Shown here piece by piece: positions 13,301-28,300 of a stretch of 64,000 bases of DNA. Origin of the DNA: Symbiodinium kawagutii. Its lineage: Eukaryota; Sar; Dinophyceae; Suessiales; Symbiodiniaceae. The stretch is taken from positions 80,050 to 144,049 of the forward strand of contig VSDK01028556.1 of NCBI GenBank assembly GCA_009767595.1, given 5' to 3'. The notes beneath the pieces are model-generated. The model saw only the letters and a program-made list of their open reading frames with translations. It was not told where the DNA came from and did no database searches. Both the position numbers and the translations under genes were made by a program. Numbering within the stretch: position 1 is the first letter of the stretch; every line of letters begins with the position of its first letter.

Positions 13301-16300
13301 TATCACCAACCTTCACCATCAACAACCATCATTCACCATTGCCATTCAACATCATTCACCAAACATTCACCAACAATCACCAACCATCACCATTACCATT
13401 GCCAACCATCACCAACCATCACCAACCATCACCAACCATCACCATAACCATCCAAACATTCACCAACCATCATTCACCATTGCCATCCCATATGTCATTC
13501 ACCACATACCATGCACCCCATCACCAACCGTTCCGTACCCAGCAACTCCTGTGGAGTCTCGCCGGTGGGATCTAAGCCTTCGATCAAACTGGCCCGGTCC
13601 ATGAGTTGGAACATGTCGTGACAGGCCACCTGAAAAGAAACGCCGCTTGCAGCGCTGGCGGCGAGCTCGCAACGGTCATGGCACGGTGGGTTCGTCATGG
13701 AGCTGAAGCTGGTTGTGGTTCAACATTTTTTTCCATCGCCATCCCGGAGATTGAGCTGGGCTGCGGTTAAACATTGTGAATCGTCATTGTTTTCAGTTAC
13801 CATCATGGATCCAACAGAAACCGAATAATGGCTGGCGGCAACTGATGCAAAACCATCGAACAAGAATGAAAACGAGCATCAGTAGCCATCATTAATCATC
13901 AATAGCATCGATGCTCATGATGGTGAGTAGTAATGGGGTAATGCTGGATAAGAATGGTTACTTGACGGTCACCCCACAATAGTGAGGATATACTGTACTA
14001 ACCACAGTGGTCACCAATTACAAAACAAAAACTGCATCACCATCTATTTCAGGGAAACAGTTTGATTGTTTAACCCTGAGCACTTTGAATCTCATGGTCA
14101 TCATAAATTGTCACCATGAGACTTATTTGAATCACCATTTGCCATTCGCTCACGTTTGCGCTGAGGGTGGAGTGTGGGGCCCATCAGCTACACACGCGAT
14201 AGGTTGAACTAGCAGGCACGTCTCATCTCAAGATATCGTTTGTTGTCCCTTCCTGTTTGCTGTACATCCATACCTTACCCCTTCACAAAATCTCTTATTA
14301 TCCAGAACCATCCTGATTGTATCCCTCAACAATAGTTGTCTGTCCTTTCCTGGCTTCGTTCAGCTTCTCGTGGCTAAATTGACTGGACTTGGTTGAACGC
14401 ACTGCATACTGGACCACTTCTAAGTACCATGGTGCACTTGTCATAGTTGCCGGGCCTATGTGATTTTGCAGGCTGTCAAGATGCACCAACCACTGTCGTC
14501 TGGAGGCCATTTTTGTCAATGCCAGCTGCCAAGAAACATAGTTTGGAGATGGTGGTTTCTTAGGAACCCCCCAAAAAAGGTTGGCTTATTACCTCTCAGT
14601 GGTCAATAACGTATGATTCAGAGGTCCCTTTATCTTGAGAAACTATCCTTGGAGAATCCGTCCATTCAAGCATCATCTTTTTGTATCGGAATTGCCTGAT
14701 TATCTTCACTTTACTGACCGCCCAAATCTGTCCAATGAGTGATTGTCCACGAGGCACATATGTGCAGTGCCTACTCTGACGTAAAATGAACCATTTAGTA
14801 TACCACCAAATCCCACCATGCCCAGTTGCTTCATACCTTATTTCATCGGCGAACACATGCAGAGCTCTCCAGGTAGAAAAGGTTCTGATTGAAAGCAAAT
14901 TCTTGATCCAATAATATGGTGAATAATCCTGCCCACTCATCAGGATGGTTTTGTGAATAACTTTCAGGACATCTTGCGATCGCATGTTCCCCCCACCAAA
15001 ACCATTGAATCCCAGAGCAAAGCCTCACAGCAAACCAGTCTCAGCCGCGCCTTCGCTTTGCTGGCATCTCCAACCATGATGGCAGCTTGCCCTGCCCCGG
15101 CACCCGCATAGAAAATACCCATGAAGGCCATCATCACACCTGCACTGCAAGGGTCGCAGATTCTCAAACCCCGCAGCAGCTTGACCCAGCAACACCACAA
15201 GCATAACAAGTGGTGAAAATTGGATGAGCATGGTGAACATTGACATACTTCTACCCGAAAACAACTGTGAACATCCCATAGTATATTACTGCCTACTTCT
15301 CAGCTCAAGCCCCCGTTGCAAAGAATGCATCAAGAAATGCATATTTGAAAGCATGTGCTTGATAAAAGCAAAAGTGTGAGGATGCAAAGGTGTCTCCATC
15401 AAAAGTGCAACAATCGTCTTAACAAACCCGCATAAGGCCTATTACGCATCCACACCATGCCGTGAAACGGTGGGCTGCCATCACCCATCACTGGCCTAAA
15501 ACCAACTCATCCACCGAGCTCAAAGCTCCAAGCTCCACTCCACTCCGCCGTACCTTCGAAGTCGGCAACTCCGTCTTGGATCAGCATGGCAGCGAGGTAA
15601 AAGCCACCCGCCATGATGAAGAACATGATGCCCGATGACCTGCCGGAAGTCGCAAGCTACCCACCCTGGGACCCGGATTCCCAGCCTGGTATCCGATGTA
15701 GCAAGGTGTACATGACAAGGGGAAAAATGTGGAGCTTGAACCAGCTTGGGCTCCAAAATTCCAGAGAAAAAATGAGAACTTAGATTCTGAGAGTTTAACA
15801 TGAGAACAGCCACTTCAATCCATCGACCAACAAGGGCGAACTTGTTGACCAGGGCGGCTTGGTAAGTGGAGCCAACCGCTATGGGAACAGGTGATCTACG
15901 ACAAATGTTCGTTGAACGCCTGACAGTGACAAACCACAATTGGATCCTTGCTTCAATTGGGTTGGTTCATCCACGTCTCAGGTGGGTGTAACAAATGAAA
16001 ATGACCCTAAGACTATAGCCAAGAAGAACAAACAAATATAGACGTATCAACAATAGATAACACTAATTAAAAATTAGTCATGAATTGCGCAGGTCAAATT
16101 GTAGCCATCAATACTGATAGCCATGAATATCCCATTGTTTGCTCATAGTCGCCCACTCATAATTAACATTAATAGCCATGAATTGGCTGTACCCTGAAGT
16201 TCTTGTTTCCTTGGTGATGCTCCATGCCCAGCTTCTGCCAAGGATCACTCCAAAGCCCACACCCGCAAACACGTTGTGGAGCCAAGCACCTTTCATTGCC

Positions 16301-19300
16301 TTCCTGATGCCAGGGCTCAGCCGACATCAGCAAAGATCATCCAAAATAGGCAGTTGTATGTTGATGGTTCATTAATGATGACCAATGAATGATGATCTTG
16401 AATGATAATCAACATGATTCATTTACAATTCTTGAATACATTTTACATGTTGACCAATTGATCATCAAACTGATTCATTCATCATAAAGTTCAAAAATCA
16501 TGTTTTCTCGCTATTTGATCACTGTGGAGGTGATCAATTTGATTCAGAATTTCTGCATTCAGGCTAAATCCCAAAATGCAGGCACCGCATGACAACAACG
16601 ACGAAACGTTTCTTTGGACTCCTGGTAGCTCCAACAAACTCCCCCATTAGTAGGGACACCCCTGGCTGAAAAATCGCTCCCTCCCAAGCGCCAGGCCCCC
16701 GGCAGCTCAATGGCCAGGGAGCTGCACCCATGAGGCATACATGGCAACCAAGGAATGCTCCACGCCCAGGGCTTGCACCGTACGGGCATTCATCACCTTG
16801 GTGGCGTCCGGTGTGCACCAGCTTAAACTCATGGATCGGCCATGTTTGGAGATCAACTCCATGGTTTTTGAACGTGGGGATATACCAGCTGGTGAACTGG
16901 TAACAATAAATGAAAACAATATCTGGAATGATCAACTGCCATTGTTAAACCAGTTGGTTGTTATGTTTCATGATTTCAATGCCGACAATCGCTGGGTTCA
17001 CCCGATTTTTTTCCGGGGGATATACCAGCGCTGGTGAAATCCCAGGCTATGCACATTGACCAACGCAAAAATATTCCAGCTGGTCGCCCACAGAGATCTG
17101 TATGATACCCATGGTTGGTTCAATAACCCGACCATCCGAACCAAAGCTGGGGGTGATGATTGGAACTGCCAGAGAGCGCCGGGATTCGTCATGGTATTTC
17201 TACATGTTTCTTGAACAGGGTATTTCATGATCGTATCACGTTCAATGCTAACACGTAGCCATGTCAAATCCAAAGTGGGTTCAACCCAGGGAATCTTGAA
17301 GGGACTAAAGAGTGCACGACTCAAAGTTTTTCCTTGGGATCGTTGCCCAAGACACCCCACTTGAATAACTCGGAATGATATTTTAGTTGAAGTGCTTCGA
17401 GATGGTTTGAATGGTTTGTTGACTGCTACTTTTTCTGTTGGTTGGAACCATGTCCAATAAATTCAAAATGCTCAACTAGGGGGTTCTTAAAGTCAATGGA
17501 TGAGATTTGGGGGGTACCAGGCTTTGAGAAGCATCTACTAATTGATTGTTAAAAAAACATATCCCAGTAGGATGCGGCGTCAATTATCTTGGTGCCGTCT
17601 GGATGACCCATTCATTGTGATAATCCCCCCGCTGCGAACAACAATCAGCCAGTGCTTATCTTCAAACTCTGGGCGTACAGAGTGGGACCCCCTCTCTCGA
17701 TTGGTTTCTTTATAAGCCACCTAAGCATAGTTATATCTGTTGCCCTTAGTTATAAACCAACTTACTTGTGCCCAACAGTCATGACATGTGGATATCTTCC
17801 CATCATGTATTCACTGCAAGTGTATTCATTGCCGTGCCAGGCCTTGGTATATCGTCCAGTTTGGGATTTTCTATTGCTATGTTCCACCCAAAAAAATATA
17901 ACCATGAGAGGTCCAACTGTTGTTAACCGCCCGGAAGTGATGCTAGATCACAAACTATTTACAGCAAATCATGTTAGAGGTGTCTTGTGGATTGTCCATT
18001 CATGTGGACCTTCCACTGGATGTTTGTCTTCGTGCGACCACGACAGAAACGTGTACCTTAATTCCTGGATCGTCATGGAACCGTCAAAGAAACCCCAACG
18101 GCTCTTCTGCAACCGGTAGGATTCCAAACAAAATCCAAAATGCTGGTTTCTCAAAAGAGGGAACCAGCATTAGGAATAGCAAAAATTGTTGGTTTATTGC
18201 TGCGGTAGTATTGGATGATTTGGGGGGACCTCTATTTTCGAGAGACAGCCAAATCCACCAAACCAATTTTTGGAAACCCCATGAAACCGATCTGTGAATG
18301 GGGGTGCCCCAACCATGGCAATGAAACACTGCCCCTCTTGGTCGCACCTTTGCGCGCATGCGCGTTCACCGTGCGTTCCGAGAGGCACTGTCCGTCACAA
18401 TTTGCTGCGCGTTCGTCAGGTTTTCGTTCTCCGATTTGGCGGCCCCAAGGAGCATCACCATCTGCACGGCATTGGCCAAAACCATCACAGGGATGGAGCC
18501 CAACATGATGAGTGCCTGAGGCCCGGCTGCCAAGAGAAGCAAATTTTTTGTTCCCGAATGGTGGTTTCTCAAGTCAAAGGGTACCCCTAAATCATCCAGT
18601 ATCAACCATTCATTTATATAGTAACAAACCAACCATGTTCGGGGTACCTCGATTAAAAGAATCCACCAAATGCCAGGGCTGCAAATGACTTTCCACGACT
18701 TTCTGGGGACGATGAAATTTTGGGTGAACTCTCTTCCACAAAATTACTTTGCCATCCAGTTTTTGCCTCACGGAAAGCCCATAGTACCCTGGGGATGTAT
18801 GGGTGCGATGACAGCCCCATCATGTTGCCGGAGTGGCAAGGCTGGTATATGAGAAACGGCAACTTGTGCCATGCCAATGTGAACACGGTCGGCTTGAGCA
18901 AGAAAAACAAGGAAGCCAATGTTGAATAGTTAGTTCACTACAGCAGGTTAACAACCACCACACCTTGTCTATCAACCATTGACTATCATGAATGATTAAC
19001 ATAGATAGTCATTAGTAGGTACTCAAACCTTTACATAACCATTGCTACACTAAATGCTTCTTAGCCATCATCATGGGTCACCAGTTGCTTCCAAGACACC
19101 ATCTGCCAGCAATAGATGAAGGCCAAACACAAGCCGATGACCAAAGAACCTGAGCTGCAGCTGATGCTGACTGGAGGTCTCAGTGGAAATAATGGCTACG
19201 GGCTTGGCTACTGAGCTATGGTTGTAATCGCGATTGTCTGGCAGATCTGCAAACAGATGCAGGTCATACACAAGTAAAAGGTGGTACTTCTCAGTGGAAA

Positions 19301-22300
19301 GAAAGGTTATGTAGCAATGTATGCCTGACATATCCTGATATGGCAGTGGGTCAAAACCCTGTACCCCTGGTTCCCCTACCATTAACCATTGTTTTCCCTT
19401 ATTATTGGTTGATGGAAATCCCCCATTAGTTGGTTACTTCATATTGACCCATCGCCACTTGAGTTCTGGTAATGGCAACTTTCTGGTAGATGACGTTCCA
19501 TATCGACCCAAGCAGGCGGTCAGCAGCTATTTGTGGCGCATCCTTTCTACAATCAGCTTGTGAAAATGGTTCATAGAGACTAGATTATCATTGCCATTCA
19601 TTTTCATGGTTGTTGTGAACCCATTATGATTAGTAATTCCCATTTATGATAAATCAATTCATAGAGACACTAGAACCAGGTTCGTGATTCCCATTTATGG
19701 CTTTATTGCCGTCAGTAAGCAACAAGAGATGATATGAATAGTCACAGAAAAAGGCGGGGAACAAGCAACAATAACAAAGATGCATCATAGTTAAACTGCT
19801 GTCACCAGTAAGACGATGTAAGACGGTGTCCGGTAACGGCTGGTTTGGTCGGCGGTTGCCCGCCAGGGTAGGCACTTAGAGAGTGGCAAAATGATGGACG
19901 ACAACATAGCTGATGGTGGAGCCAAGTTGCCAAACCGGTCAGATTCATGGCAGTCACTACTGCAGTTGCATGACAGTTCCCCAGGAGACATATCCAACCA
20001 TCTTCTTAGACTTCTAACCACTCTCTAGCCACTATCAATCGTGTCTAAAAGATTGAGTGATTAAGTTGCACAGCTCTAGTCTCTAATCATAAACAAACTA
20101 TTTAACAACCACTGGCAAGTCATGCTGAGCTTCATCTTATTGGATGGTTTCTCAACATAGGAGTACCCCCCAAATCGTCCAATAGAAACCGTTTCTAGTA
20201 ATCCCACCATTTTTCGGGTTCCCTAGTTCGAGAACCCACTTTTTCATCAAGCAACTAATCAACAAACACCGGCTAACCTCTGCGAAGACATCATGTTCTC
20301 ATCAACCAAGTAACCACTACTGGTTCTCAAACTATTTTCACCAACCATCAACAAGTTATTTTTCATCAAGCATCAACCATTTTCAGGTTCTCAACCCGCC
20401 AAGGCTACGATTGAAAAATCTCAGCCTCGAAGTCCAGCGCTGCCAAAGGACTCATCGCAGCGGCTTTGGCTTGGATGGACTTGCACAACTGGGCCACACG
20501 GTAGGCCCAGAGCTCCAAGGCTTTGGACAACATGCCTGGCTGGGCATGGCGATGGCACAGCGAAATCGTGGTTCAGCGATCGAAATGTGGCTCCCCTCAA
20601 CCACTTATAAGTTCGTCTGTGACTAACTTAGTTGGGGCATGTTGGGGCTAACTACCAGTTGTAGGTGTTTCTTTGATATTTTCCAACTTATCACTGCTGG
20701 GGGCGGATGGCTCATGGTGGAAAACTTCAAGAAATGGCCTAGCGTTGCTGAACCCCCTACAGTCGCCCGCCCTCGACGCTTAGCATTTCACCCAGGCTCA
20801 AATTTCTGTGCACGGCTTTTGTTGAGTTTGTATCTGAACTATCTTAATCTACCATTTGGGTGTTTCTCCAATTAGGGGTACCCCCAAATCATCCATTATT
20901 AGTCATTATTAGTAATAAACTAACCATTTTTAAGGGTCCCCTATTTTGGGAAACAACCATATCTTAATCTACCATTTGGGTGTTTCTCCAATTAGGGGTA
21001 CCCCCAAATCATCCATTATTAGTCATTATTAGTAATAAACTAACCATTTTTAAGGGTCCCCTATTTTGGGAAACAACCATATCTTAATCTACCATTTGGT
21101 TAGGGCACGCCCGGTAGCTCCCACCAGCTCCCCCATTAGAAAAGCCGATAGTCGGATACCCGGAAGGGCTCCAAGGCCATAAATCCCTCCCAACCGCCAG
21201 CGCCTCGCCTGGAGCATGTTGTGGGTCGTCGTGAAAGCCCAACCTTGGAGCCATGGGGCATCGTGATGGGATGGTTCATGAACCAACAACATTGCTTTTA
21301 ACCAAACATGAGGGGATGTGCATCTCACATACATTGTTTAGAAAATCAAAACAAATCGAAACCGTCAACATCCACGAACACGTCTTGCTTCCAACCGGCC
21401 CAACCCCAACAACCCTCCCCATGCCATCCTGGCCACTCCTGTCGAAAAATGGAGGTCAGGATGGCCACGCGAAGACGTTGAGTCATGGCTTCGCCCAAGA
21501 TGCTGAAGCAGCCGTGGGAAATGGCGCAGCCCACCAAGCCACTGGCACCGATGATCAGGAAGAGCCAGGCCATCATCCTAGGGAGGGGCCTCCCTGGACA
21601 GCAATGCAACCCCATGCTACGAGTAGCCAGTATGAACCATGTCATGGACCACGACTAACCATGGGATTGACCACGGTTAAGCATCATGATTGACCATGAT
21701 TTACTATGTTGTTTTTCAATTCTTGATCATGCGAAGTAACGGCGGCAAAGTGATCACCAAGGAGTTATAGAAATGGGAGCAGGGGGTTCTTCGCATTTTT
21801 GCGCAGGGGTTGGAGTTGAAGGTGTGTAGGTAGGGTCAAAGCTGCAAACATACGAAAGGATCACAAAACATAAGCAATAGTGCCAGTGAGAAACCAAGCA
21901 CTTTCTACGGAGGGAAGTTGTCGAGCAATGCTCATGCAAATGCGATGTATACATGAGACAGCTGAGCCTAGTGACATTCATGCACATCCCAAAATTTGTC
22001 CTTGAATCAGCAAAATGCAAGCCCAAGTACGTCAATCAAGAAGAAAGCCCAGCTGATATACATTGGATCACCGTCAGTTATGGGTGGTACATAGCACCAA
22101 TACGTGTTTTCTACAGTTAACTATCCTCCCTGTCAATAACCAGGCCTGATCATCTAAGAGTCACGCGGACGACAATTGAACCGCAAAGCTTTGACCACAG
22201 GAGAGCCAAAAGAATCATCAAATCTTGGATCTCTTCAGAAGCCGCACCGGCTGAACGGGAGACACCTAACACTACCAATGGTTTCATGACGTTTCATGAT

Positions 22301-25300
22301 GTTTCATGATGTTTCATGACGTTTCATGATGGATGGTATTCTAGTGCCAGATGAACGCAATGGCAGCTGCCAGGCACCTTTTACGACAAGTAACTCCATC
22401 TCTTGTCGCATTTCTTCCTTGTCCACCTTGTAAAAGCCTGGCAGCTGGTGGCAGCGTCCCTGGTGACAGCGACCCTGGTGATGCCCAACTGCCCAACTGC
22501 TGACCTCAACTTGCCATAGGGCATTGTTGGCTGCCAGGACCCTGGGTCTTGGGTTGGTTGGTAGCAGTTCACCACGGCCCCGCCTTTCATGGCGCCCACC
22601 AAGGCCACGCAGGACAAAGGCATCACGGATCCATCCACCAAGGCTCCCAAGACGGCGGGCACGAAGAATGGCCATTCCGGGCCTCAGGTCCCAACTGCGT
22701 GGGTAGGCCCAGGGGAGGGAGATGGAGACCAAAGGTCGAACATGACCTGGGGATGGAAAGTCATACATGCAATGAGAAGGGTGTTTATATATATGGTCTG
22801 AATTTGTTTAATCTGGGATTCATTCATGATGAATGTAGATACGCTATTGGAACTACTGTGATTGAAACAATGATAATTAAGGGTCAAAATGCTAGACGGA
22901 AAGCACAATAGAAGGAGAAAGGGAACAACAATAGAGAGGGGGAGAGAGAGAGAGAGAGCACATGAAATGCCATAATAGATTGGGACGCTTGACCCTTCAA
23001 ACCCCGAATGCCCGCAAACATTGGAGCGTTTGGCAATTTGGAGTGCAACAGAGAGATAACAAAAAACAACAATGCCATGATAGACTACAACCATTTACAA
23101 CCTATGACCGCTTTGAGACTTGGTCAGCACAACTAGCGGAAGTGAGGAGAAACCTAAGCGTTTCGGGATGGATAGATCAATGCATCTGACTCAACACCGG
23201 CGCCGGGCCAGGGATGCTCCTCCGAAAGGTGAGGCTTAGAGGAAATGAAAAACCCTAGGCTTAACAGCGTACCATTGAACAGATAAAGCCTCACCTGAAC
23301 AGGAGGAGCGTACCATTCTATCAATACAAAAATCGCAGTTTACCATGGAACATTGTGGTCTTTCATTTCCAGCTGAGTTTCCTGAAGTGCATTCTGAAAC
23401 ACTTGTCCTGTAATGAAGACCTATACTAGTGTCCTGTTGTTTCTTCAGATAACTATACAGATTTCTTCGCTAAACAAGTACTCTTTCCTGAGTTAACCAT
23501 ACCTGTTTTGTTTTGTTGTTCTGATTCGCCTCTTGTGTATTATTCTGAAAAAAGACACATGTTAGTGATTTTGATCCACTTACCAGTGATCAATCCTTGG
23601 GCCAACATAATGGTACCTGCTTACGTTCGTTGGTGTAGATTTACCTGCGAAGTGTACAGTTCTATCATGTACTTGAAGGTGATATGATATAACCATTGGA
23701 TCTAGTACAAACAGTAGCTGGCTAGTACCATGCAAATAGCTGGTGCTAAGTATACGGTTCTATCATCTTCTATCTCCTATAACTGGTGCTTATCCTATTG
23801 AACAAAGCTAAGTCAACTCACCTGGGTGTACCACTCGGCATCCTCCGCTGGTCCCAGGGACGATTGTAGCTCAACAAGCGGCCCATGGGAACCTGGCACC
23901 AAGAGCGGGTAAACAGCTAAGGTCACAGCAGCCCAGGAAGATGATCCCAAATGATCCAAGTCATTTGCTATGTATGATTTGTATAACAAACAAAATAAAG
24001 ATGAGGGTTATGTCTTACCAACCAAAATAAAGATGAGGGTTAATGAGGGTTAAGTCATGTTGGTGGTATGGTGAAACATCGTCCACTGATGGTTCATGGG
24101 CAACTTGGTGTTGAGATGATCGCTCACAGTTGTTTGAAGGCCAACTCTGGATTATTAAACCCCAGGCCCGGATTAACAAAGCCCTGGTTGATTCATAGGG
24201 GGTATCCCGCAAAAGTCTCAGTTTCCCATCAAAATGGCAACCCCTCTCAAGTAATAAACCTAGGTTGTTTGATCCGGGGTTGGCTTTATTTCTCTTTGAT
24301 GTCCCTGCTTCCTTGGCTTCTCCCAATACGTACCAGTGAAACAGTGAGATTCAACCTCCATGGCCAACGGCCAACAGAAACAGCAGGAATTAGAGTTGCT
24401 GAGAGCAGCAGTGATTGAAAGGCTGCAGCCAAGGACGGTACACCAACTATCCCCAGTGTTGCCCAACCATTCTTGGTTGGAAACTATTTGCTGATTTTGG
24501 TCATTCCAACCTGCGCTATACCACAGCTGTATCTCAAGAACTCGCATGAAGTAAACATGCAAGAAACTGAGCATGTTGAGTGAATAAACATATTTTTATG
24601 TATCGATATATGTTTTTAAGAATGAACAAATATATTTAAAGATGGTCACACGTGTAAATTGTATAAGCATCAAATAACTCGACAACAAATGGAACAATCT
24701 ATTATACCTGGATTCCTGTCACTTCATGATAATCATGCAGGAAAGTCCTTGTAGTTCTTGTTGATCTCCTTTAACCGGTCTTCCTCCTCTTTCCTTGGGC
24801 TCAACAACGGGAGCTCAAATGGTGCAAAGCCTGCTTTCTTGGTGCTTGGCTTCAATGATCTTGTCTCATAATTGGCATCTCTCACATGCTGTTCCGATCA
24901 CGCTCGTGCTTATTGACTGAGTCCTTTGAATGCCCATTGGACATGTGGAAGCGGGTAACCAAAGTAGACAAGCATTGAACCCAATCGAAAACTATCAACA
25001 ACATTGTGCAGCAAAAAGTGCTAATAATACAATAATTACACACAAAGGAGGCAAACACTGGACATAGTACAAAGAGCATGAAAGCAAAATAGAAGACGCA
25101 ACGTGCAACAAGAAGCCAAGGGGAACACCAAACACCGATAGAGTAACCCAAAACAACATGGAACGCACAAACAAGCAGCAACATAACGCAGGCATATCAG
25201 AAGCACGCAAATGAAATACATATCGAGATCATCAGCAAGCTATAGCCAAGTTGTGTATGCCAAGATTGCAGCAATATCAAATGATTTGGAGTACCAAGGG

Positions 25301-28300
25301 CATTCTTTCATGACCAATGTGGCACATAGCCAGGCAACAAACGGAGCACAACTGTACCGCAACCACTTTCCTCCGACCAAAATGCGACTTCCGCAACAAC
25401 CAACGTCATGCTCAGCTAAACCTTCCAAGAGAGTTGTTCGCCCGGCGAGGCTTGGCGGTTATTCCAAGCCAACTGGGAGAATTCTTGTCTGTTGGCTGCT
25501 CTCAGTCCTCGTAAATGGTCAGCCGGTACTCATGCTGATACTGGTCACTGGCTGCTAGTACAGCAAGGAACCCAAGCAACATGGATGTATGGGATGTGGA
25601 ATGGTTGCCGGTGGCTGCCAAACCTCATGAATTGCTACCTCAATAAACCCACCTCTTCCCACTCATGCCGAGAAACTACTTCAGCTCATGGCAAGTACAA
25701 ATTCACCACCCACACCACCTGCCCCCCAACTTGGGTGACCCCCCAGCCTTCACCGTACCTGGGCTTCATGGTACCTGTCACCGGCACCTCCCCAACCACC
25801 CCAGTGATGGACGCTGCGTCAGCGGCCGCGCGGCTTCTCCTTGGCACGACGCTGACCCTCCGACTCGGTGCTGTGCTCCGAGAGCCGCTTCTGCTGTTGC
25901 TCCTGTGGAGCCACGGGGGGCCCGGTTGGGGGCCATGGGTGGCCATGGGTGGCCATGGGTGGCCATGGGTGGCCCAGCGCAAGGGTAGCTGGGATAGCTT
26001 GAATGACAAGGAACTAACGAAATTCGTTAAACCTACTGATGTGACAAACTGACTCAGTTTGCGCAAAGGATTTGTAGCAAAAATATGGAATTGTTTATAA
26101 GCTACCCAATTGACTAGCAGGCTACCAAGTAAATATGGAGTAAGCAAAAAAAAAGGTGTAGCAGTACGTGACTCGCTAAGTGGCAATACCATTCCTGGTG
26201 AGCAATATCGATGACCATGGGGAACACCTTGTGAAAACGAGTGAAGACAGCAATGGCATCGGGATACGTAGATAATGTAGATATTGATATATATATATAT
26301 ATATATTATATATATAATATATCAACTCAGGCCTCGAGCACGAGACAGTTGATGGATGTAGTTCCGAGTATCGTTCCCATATTTCGTGACATCCCCAATC
26401 ATCGCCTTGTAAGTCACACGCTAAGGTTGTTCTAGAATGTTCGCCATACAGTATATCATAGAGTCCTGCAACTCTTTTCACTCTTACCTTCCCACATGCA
26501 AAATGCTCACTAATGAATGTCGATGTCTCTATTTTTTTAGGGCTAAAATGCCCCGGGTGAGGCGCAGTTCCTTGATACATCTTGATACCAAGCTATGCCA
26601 AGCATCCCAAGCATCCCCCTAAGCTATACCAACCATCCCCCTCACCTCCCTTGAGCCCTGGGCCCTGCCGGCTCCTCAGTGACCTGAACATCCGCCGCCT
26701 CATCCTCGACCCCTTGAGCTGCTTCCTGCGCAGCCACCAGGGCGAAATAGGTGCCCTTCAACTCCATCAACGACGCGTGGGTGCCACTCCTCAGCGAAGC
26801 TGTGGGTTAGGTTGGCAAGGCTTGGTGAAATTGATGGTGTTCTATATGTCGTGGTTTCTTAGGGAACCCCGAAACTGGCTAATTTAGTATGATAAATGGT
26901 GAACTAATATTGATGATCTTCTGTCACATAACTGTCATATGCATTCTATATGGCGCTTTTTCAAAAAGATGCTACCCCAAAACTGGTTGGTCTGGTACTA
27001 CATTTTAAATTCTTAAAGTAAGGTGATTTGAAAGAAACTTTGGGGGATCACCATATGTACAAGCGTGGTGTTTATGGCGTTGATGCTACGGCTGTTGCTG
27101 GTCATCTCACTCTTAGGAAGTCCATGTGCTGGCCTGGGCATACAAACTGCTGACAATGGTTGTACGAGCATCATTACCGTGGCTGAAAGATTGCATTTTT
27201 TGGCCGCACCACCCATGCTCACAACATTTCACAACCAATGAACGAAATCACCTAGTTTAAAGTGGCCATGGCATGGACCTTTTCATCGCCCCCAAATATT
27301 TCATGACATGCAAGTGCTGCACACAACCAAGACTTCGGATGCATTGGCCATCCTGTGAACGCACCAGATTGTGTCCAACTGCCGCCGCTCCCACGTGCCG
27401 AACTACTGTAATGGAGTCAAGGGCCAGTTGCTGAAAGACCACCAGCAACAGGAAACTAGCACCAGCCCCAAGAACAACCACAACAAGAACAAGAAGAGTA
27501 GGAATAACTTCAACAAGTTCAACTCCAGGCACAACCAAAAATTTGCTTTTGATAACGATGAATGAGCCATGATGATTAATGGAGGTCACTGTTGCTTAAT
27601 TATTGACTCAAGTACCGGTACACGATGACGACTTATCAGTTGAAATGTCCAATAACAAGTGGAACAATCCACTTCTCAACCACCAAGCCACCAACAAGAA
27701 CGGCGAAAGGAGAGCTGTTATTGGGTTGCTGGTGGGTCGTAACTAGCAACAACCAGCAACCCACTAACAAATACTATAGTTAGTATAGTGATGCCGAAAT
27801 GTCCCATGATCTTCCCATGATCTCGGACTACTTTATCATTCTGCTCTTGCTTTTGTTGTTGGTATTATCACTCACTAGCCTTGAGCATAGCACAGGTCCT
27901 TCTGCAGCTCATGGATACACACCAGGGACGCTGCAAGCAGGAAAAATGAGTGCACAGAGTTCACCCGAAGCATGATGCCAATAAGTTGTGAATTCTTGGA
28001 TTTGCGTGTGCTAAATGTGCCTGGGTGAGTGTGCAACTTATCTACTTTGTTCTAATCATTTCCGACTAATGTGCAAACAGATCGAATATTTTCGGACAAA
28101 CGTGCAAATTATCTTTATTTAGTCCTTTCCATGCAAATTATTCGCAAATTAAATTAAACCCGCACGCATTGGATGACTGATGACAGTCAGCATCCACTGA
28201 TGGTTTGACCATCTTGGATCACGTGCCCCCTACTCCGCCCTGCTGACCAGGTTCTCCACGAGGGCCCCACGGCTCAACACATAGATACGCTCAGCGTGGC

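Noticed and set aside
17652-18119. Plus-strand frame of 155 codons
   Set aside because: No domain, low coding character, intron of a minus-strand gene.
18653-18919. Hydrophobic minus-strand frame of 88 codons between TM9 and TM10 exons
   Set aside because: Exons at 19,100 and 18,515 already join exactly in phase and alignment.
25492-26192. Open frames of 186 (+) and 168 (-) codons
   Set aside because: They run over the GGCCATGGGT repeat and the linker exon in wrong frames; the true exon frame is the third minus frame.
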